Of a stretch of DNA of 64,000 nucleotides, positions 9,698 through 18,814 are shown one piece after another. Source of the stretch: Rosenbergiella epipactidis (GTDB lineage Bacteria > Pseudomonadota > Gammaproteobacteria > Enterobacterales > Enterobacteriaceae). Made by a program: the position numbers and the translations under genes. The notes beneath the pieces were generated by a model. That model did no database searches and had not been told where the DNA came from. It worked only from the letters and a program-made list of their open reading frames with translations. Each line of letters begins with the position of its first letter. Position 1 is the stretch's first letter. The DNA is taken from assembly GCF_018494055.1 (NCBI RefSeq), contig NZ_JABBFQ010000001.1, forward strand, positions 372,001 to 436,000. Reading direction: 5' to 3'.

Positions 9698-10486
9698 ATG
9701 GGTTTTCTTTCAGGTAAACGCATTCTTATCACCGGTGTAGCAAGTAAGTTATCTATCGCTTGGGGTATTGCACAAGCGATGCATAAACAAGGCGCAGAGC
9801 TGGCTTTCACCTACCAAAATGACAAGCTTAAAGGCCGTGTTGAAGACTTCGCTAAAGAACTCGGTTCTGATATCGTGCTGCCTTGCGATGTTGCTGAAGA
9901 TGAAAGCATCAAGACACTGTTCGCGGAATTAGCAAAAACCTGGCCTAAGTTCGACGGTTTTGTCCACTCAATCGGTTTCGCCCCGGCGGATCAATTAGAC
10001 GGTGACTATGTTAACGCTGTGACCCGTGAAGGATTCAAAATTGCACACGACATCAGCGCCTACAGCTTCGTTGCAATGGCCAAAGAGTGCCGTGCAATGC
10101 TGAACCCTAACGCTGCGTTACTGACCCTCTCCTACTTAGGTGCTGAGCGTGCAATCCCTAACTACAACGTTATGGGCTTAGCAAAAGCCTCTTTAGAAGC
10201 TAACGTTCGTTATATGGCTAACGCGATGGGTCCTGATAGCGTGCGTGTTAATGCCGTCTCTGCGGGTCCAATCCGTACGCTGGCAGCATCAGGCATCAAG
10301 GATTTCCGTAAGATGTTATCTCATTGCGAAGCGGTGACCCCAATTCGTCGTACCGTGACTATCGAAGATGTGGGTAACTCTGCTGCATTCCTATGTTCTG
10401 ACTTAGCGGGTGGCATCACCGGCGAAGTGGTTCATGTCGACGGTGGTTTCAGCATCGCGGCAATGAACGAATTAGAACTTAAATAA
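9698..10486 (+). CDS. fabI: Enoyl-ACP reductase (NADH), FabI
   Basis: FabI reduces trans-2-enoyl-ACP in the last step of each cycle of fatty acid elongation in the cytosol and is the target of triclosan. The 262 residues match E. coli in length. It is an atypical short-chain dehydrogenase with nucleotide-binding [23 protein letters not shown], the triclosan-site glycine in FVHSIGFAP, and the catalytic Tyr/Lys pair within [17 protein letters not shown]. The C-terminus [11 protein letters not shown] is identical to E. coli. AAGGGA precedes the ATG. It stands between sapF and rnb as in E. coli. Confidence 0.98.
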   Translation: MGFLSGKRILITGVASKLSIAWGIAQAMHKQGAELAFTYQNDKLKGRVEDFAKELGSDIVLPCDVAEDESIKTLFAELAKTWPKFDGFVHSIGFAPADQLDGDYVNAVTREGFKIAHDISAYSFVAMAKECRAMLNPNAALLTLSYLGAERAIPNYNVMGLAKASLEANVRYMANAMGPDSVRVNAVSAGPIRTLAASGIKDFRKMLSHCEAVTPIRRTVTIEDVGNSAAFLCSDLAGGITGEVVHVDGGFSIAAMNELELK

Positions 10487-10491
10487 TATCT

Positions 10492-10523
10492 TTAAGCAGG
10501 TACACTCAGTGCCTGCTTAATTC
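10492..10523 (+). terminator. Hairpin after fabI, possible terminator
   Basis: A perfect 9-bp stem TTAAGCAGG / CCTGCTTAA (10492-10500 and 10512-10520) follows the fabI stop by five bases. Only a short T-poor tail comes after it, so intrinsic termination may be weak; it may instead protect the mRNA end. Confidence 0.5.
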
Positions 10524-10632
10524 CTCCCGTCATTCCACTCCCACTCGCTAATTGCGCGATTAATGTCTTGCCGCAACGTATCGATTCGCGTAAAACTGGT
10601 TGCCGCCAATTAGCCACAGATGACTGAAAATT

Positions 10633-12567
10633 ATGCTTCAAGATAATCCGCTGCTGGCGCAGCTAAAACAAACACTGCATGATCAGACTCCACGCGTAGA
10701 AGGTGTAGTCAAAGGAACCGATAAAGGGTTTGGTTTTTTAGAAGTTGAAGGCCAAAAAAGCTACTTTATTCCCCCGCCGCAAATGAAGAAAGTGATGCAC
10801 GGCGATAAAATTAGCGCGGTGATCCATACGAATAAAGATAAAGAAAGCGCCGAGCCAGAGAAACTGATTGAACCTTTCCTCAGTCGTTTCGTGGGAAGAG
10901 TACAGAAAAAAGATGATCGGTTATCGATTATCCCTGATCATCCTCTTTTAAAAGAGGCTATCCAATGCCGCCCTGCACGTGATGTAAAGCACGAATTCGT
11001 CGCGGGCGACTGGGCTGTGGCAGAGATGAAGCGCCATCCGCTTAAAGGCGATCGTGGATTCTATGCAGAATTGACGGAGTTCATTACCTTCGGAGACGAT
11101 CACCTCGCGCCTTGGTGGGTGACACTGTCACGTCACAATTTAGGTCGCAGTGCGCCCGAGGCAGATCTGCCAGAGTTCCAGCCCGAAACGCTTGAGCGTC
11201 GTGACCTCACCGCACTGGATTTCGTTACCATTGATAGCGCCTCAACAGAAGATATGGATGACGCGTTATTCACTCAACAACTTGACGATGGCAATCTCTG
11301 CCTGACCGTGGCAATTGCCGACCCGACCGCTTGGGTTGCCCCTAACACGCCTCTCGATAATATTGCAGCAGAAAGGGCTTTCACCAACTACCTGCCTGGC
11401 TTCAATATCCCCATGTTACCGCGTGAGCTTTCTGATGATTTATGCTCGTTACGCCCGAACGTAAAACGTCCTGTTTTAGCCTGTGATATCATCATCGATA
11501 GCGAAGGTGCCATCATCGGTACACCAGAATTCTATGCTGCGTGGATCGAGTCGAAAGCAAAACTGGTCTACGATAATGTCTCAAATTGGCTAGAGAGCAC
11601 GGGCGAGTGGCAGCCAGAAAGTGATGCCATTGCACAGCAAATTACCCTATTACAACGCTTCTGCAGCACTCGCCATCAATGGCGTAAGACTCATGCCCTG
11701 GTATTCCGCGACCGCCCAGATTATCGCTTTGTATTAGGTGAAAAAGGCGAAGTGCTGGAAATTATCACCGAGCAACGCCGCGTCGCCAATAAGATGGTCG
11801 AAGAGGCAATGATCACCGCCAATATCGTTGCAGGAGAAGTTCTACGCGATCAGCTTGGTTTTGGTATCTACAACTTGCATAGCGGCTTTGATGAACAGAA
11901 CGCAGAGCAAGCAAGTGCGATTCTGGCTAATCATGGGATTACGGTTGAGGCATCATCGATCGCGACGCTTGATGGATTCAAGGTGTTACGCCGTCGTTTA
12001 GATGAAGAACCGACACAATACTTAGATAGCCGCATTCGTCGCTTCCAATCCTTTGCCGAGATTGGTACCGCGGCAGGTCCACACTTTGGGTTAGGATTAG
12101 ATGCCTACGCAACCTGGACCTCACCGATTCGTAAGTATGGCGATATGGTTAACCACCGTCTTCTGAAGTCTATCATCTTGAAACAACAAGAGACTCAACC
12201 GGAAGAAGCCTTAACCCTGCGTATGTCTGAGCGACGTCGTCAACACCGTATGGCTGAACGCGATGTGGGGGATTGGCTCTATTCCCGCTACTTACAGCCT
12301 TTCGCAGGCACAGACCAGAAGTTTACGGCAGAAATTATCGATATCAGCCGTGGCGGAATGCGTATCCGTTTAGTTGATAACGGTGCTGTCGCCTTTATCC
12401 CTGCACCTTTTATTCACTCGGTGCGTGATGAACTCGTCTGTAGCCAAGAATTGGGTACGGCGATGGTAAAAGGTGAAGAGCGTTATCGTGTCACGGATAT
12501 CATTGAGGTGACCATTGCCGAAGTGCGAATGGAAACCCGTTCTGTCGTGGCACGCCCAGTCGCTTAA
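10633..12567 (+). CDS. rnb: Exoribonuclease II
   Basis: RNase II is the main 3'-to-5' hydrolytic exoribonuclease in mRNA decay. The product has 644 residues, the same as E. coli. The order is two N-terminal cold-shock domains ([28 protein letters not shown]), the RNB catalytic domain with metal-binding aspartates in [15 protein letters not shown] (near residue 205), [26 protein letters not shown], and a C-terminal S1 domain ([28 protein letters not shown]). The ATG at 10633 has a weak ribosome-binding site, but the N-terminus [11 protein letters not shown] aligns with E. coli [11 protein letters not shown]. In E. coli pdeR follows; here osmB does. Confidence 0.98.
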   Translation: MLQDNPLLAQLKQTLHDQTPRVEGVVKGTDKGFGFLEVEGQKSYFIPPPQMKKVMHGDKISAVIHTNKDKESAEPEKLIEPFLSRFVGRVQKKDDRLSIIPDHPLLKEAIQCRPARDVKHEFVAGDWAVAEMKRHPLKGDRGFYAELTEFITFGDDHLAPWWVTLSRHNLGRSAPEADLPEFQPETLERRDLTALDFVTIDSASTEDMDDALFTQQLDDGNLCLTVAIADPTAWVAPNTPLDNIAAERAFTNYLPGFNIPMLPRELSDDLCSLRPNVKRPVLACDIIIDSEGAIIGTPEFYAAWIESKAKLVYDNVSNWLESTGEWQPESDAIAQQITLLQRFCSTRHQWRKTHALVFRDRPDYRFVLGEKGEVLEIITEQRRVANKMVEEAMITANIVAGEVLRDQLGFGIYNLHSGFDEQNAEQASAILANHGITVEASSIATLDGFKVLRRRLDEEPTQYLDSRIRRFQSFAEIGTAAGPHFGLGLDAYATWTSPIRKYGDMVNHRLLKSIILKQQETQPEEALTLRMSERRRQHRMAERDVGDWLYSRYLQPFAGTDQKFTAEIIDISRGGMRIRLVDNGAVAFIPAPFIHSVRDELVCSQELGTAMVKGEERYRVTDIIEVTIAEVRMETRSVVARPVA

Positions 12568-12585
12568 CGGTCCACCCTACTTTCG

Positions 12586-12612
12586 AACCACCCTTACGGG
12601 TGGTTTTTTTTT
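12586..12612 (+). terminator. rnb terminator
   Basis: AACCACCC-TTAC-GGGTGGTT stem-loop at 12586-12605 followed by a run of T, 19 bases after the rnb stop. Confidence 0.9.
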
Positions 12613-12788
12613 GCTAAAATAGCAGGGATAGAGATACAGTCGTCCTAAAATTACTGTTTTATTAGTGGATAATTGTAAAATACAGTCAACTCGCCGCCAT
12701 TTAAGAGAATTCACCTATATTAGAGATTGAACGCAAATTAAAATCCTTAATACTTGCTATTAACTCTCATTACCAATAGCCAATTTAG

Positions 12789-12822
12789 TTGAATGGTTGC
12801 CTCTGGGGTGTCCCCCATTCAA
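12789..12822 (+). promoter_or_regulatory. Long hairpin in the osmB leader, directly before the ribosome-binding site
   Basis: TTGAATGG (12789-12796) pairs perfectly with CCATTCAA (12815-12822), and a GC-rich inner hairpin (GGGG-TGT-CCC, 12805-12814) can stack within it. The structure ends three bases before AAGGAG of osmB. It could stabilise the mRNA or act on translation (for example, temperature or salt responsive). There is no T-tract, so it is not a terminator. The structure is inferred by eye. Confidence 0.55.
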
Positions 12823-12834
12823 CAAGGAGAAATT

Positions 12835-13053
12835 ATGACATTAACTAATAAAACCATGGCTAAAGCTGTGATTGCTTTAACACTCGTAACCGTTTTAAGT
12901 GGCTGTTCAAACTGGTCAAAACGAGACCGTAATACGGCTATCGGAGCCGGTATTGGCGCCATCGGTGGGTCAGTCTTAACTCACGGTGATGGATTGGGCA
13001 CACTAGGAGGTGCTGCATTAGGTGGGGTAATCGGACATCAGTCAGGTCATTAA
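12835..13053 (+). CDS. osmB: Osmotically inducible lipoprotein OsmB
   Basis: OsmB is a small outer-membrane lipoprotein made under osmotic and stationary-phase stress, with no defined enzymatic role. The 72-residue product equals E. coli in length. It has a lipoprotein signal with lipobox LSGC (cysteine near residue 23), then NWSKRDRNTAIGAGIGAIGGSVLTHGDGLGTLGGAALGGVIGHQ, a glycine-zipper segment. ATG at 12835 has AAGGAG; upstream in-frame GTG codons would give an unlikely extension. A sequence resembling an RcsB box (TAAGAGAATTC, 12702-12712) lies upstream, in keeping with Rcs control in E. coli, but that match is loose. Confidence 0.94.
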   Translation: MTLTNKTMAKAVIALTLVTVLSGCSNWSKRDRNTAIGAGIGAIGGSVLTHGDGLGTLGGAALGGVIGHQSGH

Positions 13054-13058
13054 TTGTT

Positions 13059-13080
13059 AGGCCGGTGTAGATACCGGCCT
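13059..13080 (+). terminator. osmB/yciH intergenic hairpin
   Basis: AGGCCGGT / ACCGGCCT stem (13059-13066 and 13073-13080) lies between the convergent osmB and yciH genes, followed by TTATTAAG. It is a probable terminator, with a short T-tract. Confidence 0.65.
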
Positions 13081-13093
13081 TATTAAGCAGTGT

Positions 13094-13417
13094 CTAGCCG
13101 CCAGCCAGTTTTACGCGATACCCTTTTGCTTCCAAGTACCCTTTCAGAAAATCGCGCTTATCGCCTTGTATTTCAATATTGCCATCGACCACTGTCCCAC
13201 CACAACCGCATTTTTTCTTTAGTTCGGCTGCAAGTTGGCTAAGTGCCGCATCGTCTATATCGAGGCCTGTGATGATACAAACACCCTTACCTTTTCGTCC
13301 ACTGGTTTGGCGGCTTAATCGAACAATCCCGTCGCCTTTTGGGCGCGAGACAGCTTCTTTCGCGGGGGTAATGCGCCCCCCATCGGTTGAATAGACTAAT
13401 GGTGCATCATCTTTCAT
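13094..13417 (-). CDS. yciH: YciH, SUI1/eIF1-like translation factor homologue
   Basis: YciH is a bacterial relative of eukaryotic initiation factor eIF1, reported to affect start-site fidelity and stress-dependent translation. The 107 residues end in the SUI1 domain: GKGVCIITGLDIDDAALSQLAAELKKKCGCGGTVVDGNIEIQGDKRDFLKGYLEAKGYRVKLAGG. The typical KKCGCGG motif and terminal GYRVK are present. Its start overlaps the pyrF stop (TAATG), so it is translationally coupled to pyrF, as in E. coli. Confidence 0.95.
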   Translation of the reverse strand: MKDDAPLVYSTDGGRITPAKEAVSRPKGDGIVRLSRQTSGRKGKGVCIITGLDIDDAALSQLAAELKKKCGCGGTVVDGNIEIQGDKRDFLKGYLEAKGYRVKLAGG

Positions 13418-14121
13418 TATGCGGACTCCAAAGAACGTAAAATCTGTTGTAACGTCTGCTCTGGCGCCGCTGACTGGGTGATCGGTCGACCAATGACCAG
13501 ATAATCTACCCCAGCGTTAATCGCATCAATCGGCGTCATAATCCGTCGCTGATCGCCTTGTTCACTACCTACTGGACGAATCCCAGGTGTAACCAGTAAG
13601 AATTCTTCACCAAACGCCTGCTTAAACTCTACGGCTTCTTGTGCTGAACAGACGACGCCCCCTAGCCCTGACGACTTTGCTAGCTGCGCTAATTTCGCCG
13701 CATGCTGTGAGGGCGTATATTGGATCCCCAAGCCGTTTAAGTCTGATTGATCCATACTGGTTAACACTGTCACCGCGATAAGATGGGGCGCGGCATTACC
13801 AAAACGTTCCAATGCATGCTTCGCTGCTTCCATCATCCGAGCTCCCCCGCCTGCGTGGACATTAACCATCCACACGCCAAGGTCGGCCGCCGCAGTGACC
13901 GCTTTCGCCACTGTGTTGGGAATATCGTGAAACTTCAAATCAAGGAACAGCTCGAAATTACGACGGTGTAAGGCGTGAATAACTTCTGGTCCGAAACGTG
14001 TGAACATCTCTTTCCCGATTTTCAAACGACAACTTTTTGGGTCAATTTGATCAGCCAAGGCCAAAGCTGAATCCAAATTATCGAAGTCGAGGGCCACGAT
14101 TACGGGTGACGTTACAGACAT
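13417..14121 (-). CDS. pyrF: Orotidine 5'-phosphate decarboxylase
   Basis: PyrF decarboxylates OMP to UMP, the last step of pyrimidine synthesis. The 234-residue product has the catalytic signature [17 protein letters not shown] (lysine and aspartates near residues 60-70) and the phosphate-binding [16 protein letters not shown] and VIGRPITQS segments. Its start codon ATG at 14121 follows a 129-base gap after lapB. In E. coli lapAB, pyrF and yciH are one cluster, and the same order is kept here. Confidence 0.97.
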   Translation of the reverse strand: MSVTSPVIVALDFDNLDSALALADQIDPKSCRLKIGKEMFTRFGPEVIHALHRRNFELFLDLKFHDIPNTVAKAVTAAADLGVWMVNVHAGGGARMMEAAKHALERFGNAAPHLIAVTVLTSMDQSDLNGLGIQYTPSQHAAKLAQLAKSSGLGGVVCSAQEAVEFKQAFGEEFLLVTPGIRPVGSEQGDQRRIMTPIDAINAGVDYLVIGRPITQSAAPEQTLQQILRSLESA

Positions 14122-14250
14122 ATTATTCCTTACAATAGATAGGTAACCATTTCGGCGTTAGTTTACCTGCTTAACTCCAGCAGTGACAATGCCAATGTGA
14201 CACGGGCTTATCACACTATAAGTATGTTGTAACTAAAGTGGGTGTTTTTT

Positions 14251-15417
14251 TTATGAGCCTAATCCCCTCATGGGTTTAATGGTTGACCAACTTTTACAGG
14301 ATGGGCAATGCCAATAAATGGCATGGGCTGTAAACCCACATTTTTGGCAACGGTAGCGAGGTTTTAACCGCAGTTGCTCTGCCACCATATCTCGAAGCAC
14401 CGCTAAGCTCTCTTTCGCACGACCATCTTCAGTGCCTTCCAAATAATAGTTCACCAGTCGGTGGAAACCATTAAGCGTGGGAGCAGAGTGAAGTTGTGCT
14501 TCAAGGAAGTGCTGAGCAGAGTCGAGCCCTTGTTGTGACTCAATCTCTTCTGCCAAATAAAGTTCGGCCATACTTCCCTGATGCTTTTCGACACATTGTT
14601 CAAGGAACACTCGCCATTGGCTCATATCCCCTAAACGCTGACAAGATTCTTTAATGAGTGGTAGCACTTCGCTGATCATTTCAGCATCTTGTTCAGGCAC
14701 TTTTTGTAATACCTGAATAGCCTTATCCGGTTCCCCTTTCGCGGTCCAGACTCTACCGAACATAATCGAAACACGGGCGCAATTCTTATCCGCTGATTCA
14801 GCTTTACGCAGCAGCGTTAATGCACGCTCCAGATCATCCCCTGCCATAGCTTGAAGGGCTAATTCGCAGTAGAAATGAGCAATATGGGTACCCTGCTGAG
14901 ATTTATCAGCGCGTGCCAGTTTCTCTGCAATGTCGATGGCCTGCTGCCAATCGCTGGTCAATTGATAGAGTGAAAGCAACTGTTTTAATGAACTGACTTT
15001 GAAGTCATTTTCATTAATCAATTGCTTAAACATAGACTCTGCGCGATCGTACAGCCCCGCTGCCATATAGTCCCTGCCCAACTGCTGGATAGCTAGCAAG
15101 CGCTGGTCATAGTCCAACGAGGTACTTTCCATAAGAGATTGGTGGATTCTTATCGCACGGTCAACTTCTCCGCGGGAGCGGAAAAGATTCCCTAAGGTAA
15201 GGTGGGCTTCAACGTCTGTGGCATCTTCTTTAAGCATGTCAAGGAAGAGGTCTACGGCTTTGTCTTGTTGATTTGACAGCAGGAAGTTGACCCCTGTCAC
15301 ATATTCACGTGACAGCCGGTTAGCCTCTTGTTGCTTACCCTGCTGGGCACTCCTTCTTCCCATATACCAGCCATAGGCAGCGGCAACGGGTAATAGCAGG
15401 AACAGCAATTCAAGCAT
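14251..15417 (-). CDS. lapB: LapB (YciM), heat-shock TPR protein controlling LPS synthesis
   Basis: LapB is an inner-membrane-anchored cytoplasmic protein that presents LpxC to FtsH and so limits lipopolysaccharide synthesis. The 388 residues (E. coli 389) have an N-terminal membrane helix (LELLFLLLPVAAAYGWYMGRR), a series of TPR repeats (for example EAHLTLGNLFRSRGEVDRAIRIHQSLM), and a C-terminal rubredoxin-like zinc/iron site CQKCGFTAHAIYWHCPSCKSW with four cysteines. It lies 38 bases after lapA and is probably cotranscribed with it. Confidence 0.96.
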   Translation of the reverse strand: MLELLFLLLPVAAAYGWYMGRRSAQQGKQQEANRLSREYVTGVNFLLSNQQDKAVDLFLDMLKEDATDVEAHLTLGNLFRSRGEVDRAIRIHQSLMESTSLDYDQRLLAIQQLGRDYMAAGLYDRAESMFKQLINENDFKVSSLKQLLSLYQLTSDWQQAIDIAEKLARADKSQQGTHIAHFYCELALQAMAGDDLERALTLLRKAESADKNCARVSIMFGRVWTAKGEPDKAIQVLQKVPEQDAEMISEVLPLIKESCQRLGDMSQWRVFLEQCVEKHQGSMAELYLAEEIESQQGLDSAQHFLEAQLHSAPTLNGFHRLVNYYLEGTEDGRAKESLAVLRDMVAEQLRLKPRYRCQKCGFTAHAIYWHCPSCKSWSTIKPMRGLGS

Positions 15418-15455
15418 CGTTTGACCCTAAAGAGAGCGGTTCATCACACATAAGG

Positions 15456-15731
15456 TTAAGGTTGCTTACTGAGCTGTTGTTCAAGTTTAATGACTTTATT
15501 TTTCGCATGAGCCAAGGCTACCCGAGCGCGTAACCAGAATAGACCACAAATCACCCAGCCTAAAAGAAAGCCGATACCGAACAAAGATGCTAATAAGGTC
15601 GATAATCTGAATGACCCTTCCGCCACTAAAAAGTTGAAGGTGACTACTTGTTCATTTTTTGCCCCAAGTGTGAAAGAGACAATGAAAATGAATAAAACGA
15701 CGATAAATAGTATCAAATATTTGAATTTCAC
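15456..15731 (-). CDS. lapA: LapA (YciS), LPS assembly membrane protein
   Basis: LapA is a small inner-membrane protein that works with LapB in LPS assembly. The 91-residue product has two membrane helices (FKYLILFIVVLFIFIVSFTLGA and TLLASLFGIGFLLGWVICGLFWLRARV) joined by NEQVVTFNFLVAEGSFRLS, the DUF1049 pattern. I chose the GTG at 15731 because AAGGG lies seven bases upstream and the product then begins VKFKYL like E. coli MKYL; an in-frame TTG five codons earlier is less likely. The C-terminal tail is shorter than in E. coli. Confidence 0.9.
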   Translation of the reverse strand: MKFKYLILFIVVLFIFIVSFTLGAKNEQVVTFNFLVAEGSFRLSTLLASLFGIGFLLGWVICGLFWLRARVALAHAKNKVIKLEQQLSKQP

Positions 15732-15814
15732 TTGGCATCCCTTCAAACCGTTGATTCAACGAACCAACTATTTAATCAAATTGAATTAAAAAAATTTACC
15801 AATTACTGCTTATA

Positions 15815-15842
15815 GTATGGGGATCATTCACGCTTTTACAAT
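15815..15842 (-). promoter_or_regulatory. Possible sigma-32 heat-shock promoter of lapAB
   Basis: The minus strand shows ATTGTAA (15836-15842), a 13-base spacer, then CCCCATAC (15815-15822), compared with the sigma-32 consensus CTTGAAA-N11-16-CCCCATNT. The -10 is nearly perfect and the -35 matches at five of seven positions. In E. coli lapAB has a heat-shock promoter, so the location fits. Confidence 0.5.
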
Positions 15843-15862
15843 CGAAATTGGTAAAAAAACCC

Positions 15863-16582
15863 TTATACAGAGCGCCGGCGAGATAAGACGTTATAAACCA
15901 CCAATACAACTAGCGTAAAGCCCCAAGCGATTACCACAGAAGCGACGAGGTCTCTCGGCCAATGCATGCCTAGCAACATTCTACTCCACATCACCGCCCA
16001 TGCCCACAAGGTAACCAGAATTAACACTGGCCAAGATTTTCGAAAGCTCAACAAACCATAGAATAGCAGTAGCCAACTGGCGACAAAGAAGCTGTGCCCA
16101 GAAGGAAATGAATACCCGGTTTCATGTTGCCAATGTCTCTGCTGCCAATCCGGTAAACTTGGCCAAAAAACTTGGGCCTGGCTGACCAGTTGTTGGCGCG
16201 CTAATTTGGTATGGTGATAAAAAAAGTCAGGAGATTGATGCATCTGTTCCATCAGCGCAACAACATAAGGTCTAGGTTCAGCGAAATAAGGTTTTAACAG
16301 CGATTTAATGCCCTGCCCGCCCCAAACTACCACCACGATTAACAGCAATACTACCCAGAGCTTCCGAACTGAAGATTGTACGTGTCGATACAGCAAATAG
16401 GCGAGAATGATCGAGGTAATAATTCCCCATGGACGAGTCACCGTTTGGGTAAACAGATAAAAAGGATAAGCGCTTAGGGTACGAAACTGTCCGGTCCAAT
16501 GCCACCTATAAAGTAATGTTAACAGCGCCGGTAACAATAATAATAGTGCGCCAATCGTTAGGTTCTGTAGCTGCTTAGCCAT
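15863..16582 (-). CDS. pgpB: Phosphatidylglycerophosphatase B, PAP2 family
   Basis: PgpB removes phosphate from phosphatidylglycerophosphate, undecaprenyl pyrophosphate and related lipids at the inner membrane. The 239-residue protein (E. coli 254) has about six membrane segments and the three PAP2 motifs: KPYFAEPRPY, FPSGHS (near residue 165) and SRMLLGMHWPRD. ATG at 16582 is preceded by GAGGAAT. It is divergent from ribA, as in E. coli. Confidence 0.94.
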   Translation of the reverse strand: MAKQLQNLTIGALLLLLPALLTLLYRWHWTGQFRTLSAYPFYLFTQTVTRPWGIITSIILAYLLYRHVQSSVRKLWVVLLLIVVVVWGGQGIKSLLKPYFAEPRPYVVALMEQMHQSPDFFYHHTKLARQQLVSQAQVFWPSLPDWQQRHWQHETGYSFPSGHSFFVASWLLLFYGLLSFRKSWPVLILVTLWAWAVMWSRMLLGMHWPRDLVASVVIAWGFTLVVLVVYNVLSRRRSV

Positions 16583-16709
16583 AATTCCTCATAGCATTAG
16601 TATCTTGGTGTGCTTTTTCTTGAACATCTTACAGACTTCTGCTGAGACTGTGGCAGAATAAGGGCAAGCATCAAAAATATTGAGTATAATTTAAATACTG
16701 AGGTATGTA

Positions 16710-17303
16710 ATGCAGTTAACACGTGTAGCCGAAGCCAAGCTCCCCACCCAATGGGGCGAATTTCTGATGGTTGGCTTCGAAGAAATTTCTACGCAAAAAG
16801 ATCATGTTGCGTTAGTGTTCGGTGACATCAGTGGTGATACACCTGTTCTCACTCGTGTTCACTCCGAATGTTTAACGGGCGATGCGCTGTTTAGTTTGCG
16901 TTGTGACTGTGGATTTCAACTCGAGTCTGCACTCGATGCTATCGCTAAAGAAGGGCGAGGAATATTGCTTTATCACCGTCAAGAAGGCCGAGGCATAGGA
17001 TTAATCAATAAGATAAAAGCCTATGCGCTTCAAGATAAAGGCTATGATACGGTCGAAGCCAATGAAGCATTAGGTTTTGCTCCGGACCAACGTAATTTCT
17101 CTTTCTGTGCCGACATGCTGACGCTATTGGGCGTCGATAAAATCCGCCTACTGACCAATAATCCCAAAAAGGTAAGTGTGCTGAGCGAAGCCGGTATAAA
17201 AATAACTGAAAGAGTTCCGCTTCAAGTCGGCCGCAATCCCAAAAACAGTCACTATCTTGATACTAAAGCAGCAAAACTAGGGCATTTGTTGGGCCGTTCT
17301 TAA
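16710..17303 (+). CDS. ribA: GTP cyclohydrolase II
   Basis: RibA opens GTP to 2,5-diamino-6-ribosylamino-pyrimidinone phosphate, the first step of riboflavin synthesis. The 197 residues (E. coli 196) include the zinc-binding cysteines in [25 protein letters not shown] (three Cys), the substrate loop [11 protein letters not shown], and [18 protein letters not shown] precedes the ATG. In E. coli acnA lies next to ribA; here ymiA and cysB follow directly. Confidence 0.97.
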   Translation: MQLTRVAEAKLPTQWGEFLMVGFEEISTQKDHVALVFGDISGDTPVLTRVHSECLTGDALFSLRCDCGFQLESALDAIAKEGRGILLYHRQEGRGIGLINKIKAYALQDKGYDTVEANEALGFAPDQRNFSFCADMLTLLGVDKIRLLTNNPKKVSVLSEAGIKITERVPLQVGRNPKNSHYLDTKAAKLGHLLGRS

Positions 17304-17391
17304 CGCTTGATAGGATATGAAAAGCGTAATGAGGCTGAGTTCTTAATAGGGCTCAGTCTTAGTCGTGCAACCTTCCCTTTCTAAAAAGCCA

Positions 17392-17532
17392 TTAACGTAA
17401 AATCGCCCAAAGTAGATAACTTACTAACGCCCAAAAACCCGCACAAAACCCAATACTCAGTAACCATATAAACTTAACCGAGCGTCGTTGCATCGGGTGA
17501 TGTGCTGCGGGGAATTCTATTTGCTGTTCCAT
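17392..17532 (-). CDS. ymiA: YmiA-like small membrane protein
   Basis: This 46-residue protein has a polar N-terminus (MEQQIEFPAAHHPMQRRSVK) and one membrane helix (FIWLLSIGFCAGFWALVSYLLWAIL). Its length, topology and position next to cysB match E. coli YmiA, a small inner-membrane protein of unknown function. GGTAGG lies eight bases before the ATG at 17532. The same frame stays open upstream to a TTG at 17652, which would give 86 residues; I prefer the short form. Confidence 0.7.
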   Translation of the reverse strand: MEQQIEFPAAHHPMQRRSVKFIWLLSIGFCAGFWALVSYLLWAILR

Positions 17533-17658
17533 TATTCTGCCTACCAAAATCGTATTTTGTTTAAGGCGTGCAGTATGGCGAGATTTTGAAACTTGCCCAT
17601 GATTATGATCAAGTTCATCTTGACTAACACGACGAACCTTTACGTAATCCAATCGACT

Positions 17659-18633
<975 letters not shown>

Positions 18634-18664
18634 TCATCTTCCTTAACACGCTACGACGTAGAGG

Positions 18665-18748
18665 CTAGGCTGCCTAGAGAGGCGGGGGAAAGTGCATTTC
18701 TATAACCATGATAACATTATTTATATTCAGAAAGAATAATTGGTTATA
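18665..18748 (-). promoter_or_regulatory. cysB upstream region with paired inverted repeats (possible CysB operator)
   Basis: TATAACCA (18701-18708) and TGGTTATA (18741-18748) form an exact 8-base inverted repeat with centres 40 bases apart, 68-115 bases before the cysB start. Nearer the gene, CTAGGC-T-GCCTAG (18665-18677) is a perfect 13-base palindrome. CysB is known to bind its own promoter at spaced half-sites; assignment of these repeats to CysB is inference. Confidence 0.4.
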
Positions 18749-18784
18749 ACAGTTTTGTGGGGGTATCGCGAGGCGGAGAGCCGT

Positions 18785-18803
18785 GCACGCCCTGATCGGG
18801 CGT
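18785..18803 (-). terminator. Hairpin after topA
   Basis: GCACGCCC-TGA-TCGGGCGTGC-type stem (GCACGCCC and GGGCGTGC) lies 12-30 bases past the topA stop. The T-rich side faces the plus strand, so in the direction of topA it has no clear T-tract; it may act as an mRNA 3'-end hairpin. Confidence 0.45.
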
Positions 18804-18814
18804 GCGGGATTTTA

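Noticed and set aside
17325..17360. Hairpin after ribA (GGCTGAG / CTCAGTC) as a terminator
   Set aside because: The pairing needs G-U pairs and a mismatch, and no T-tract follows.
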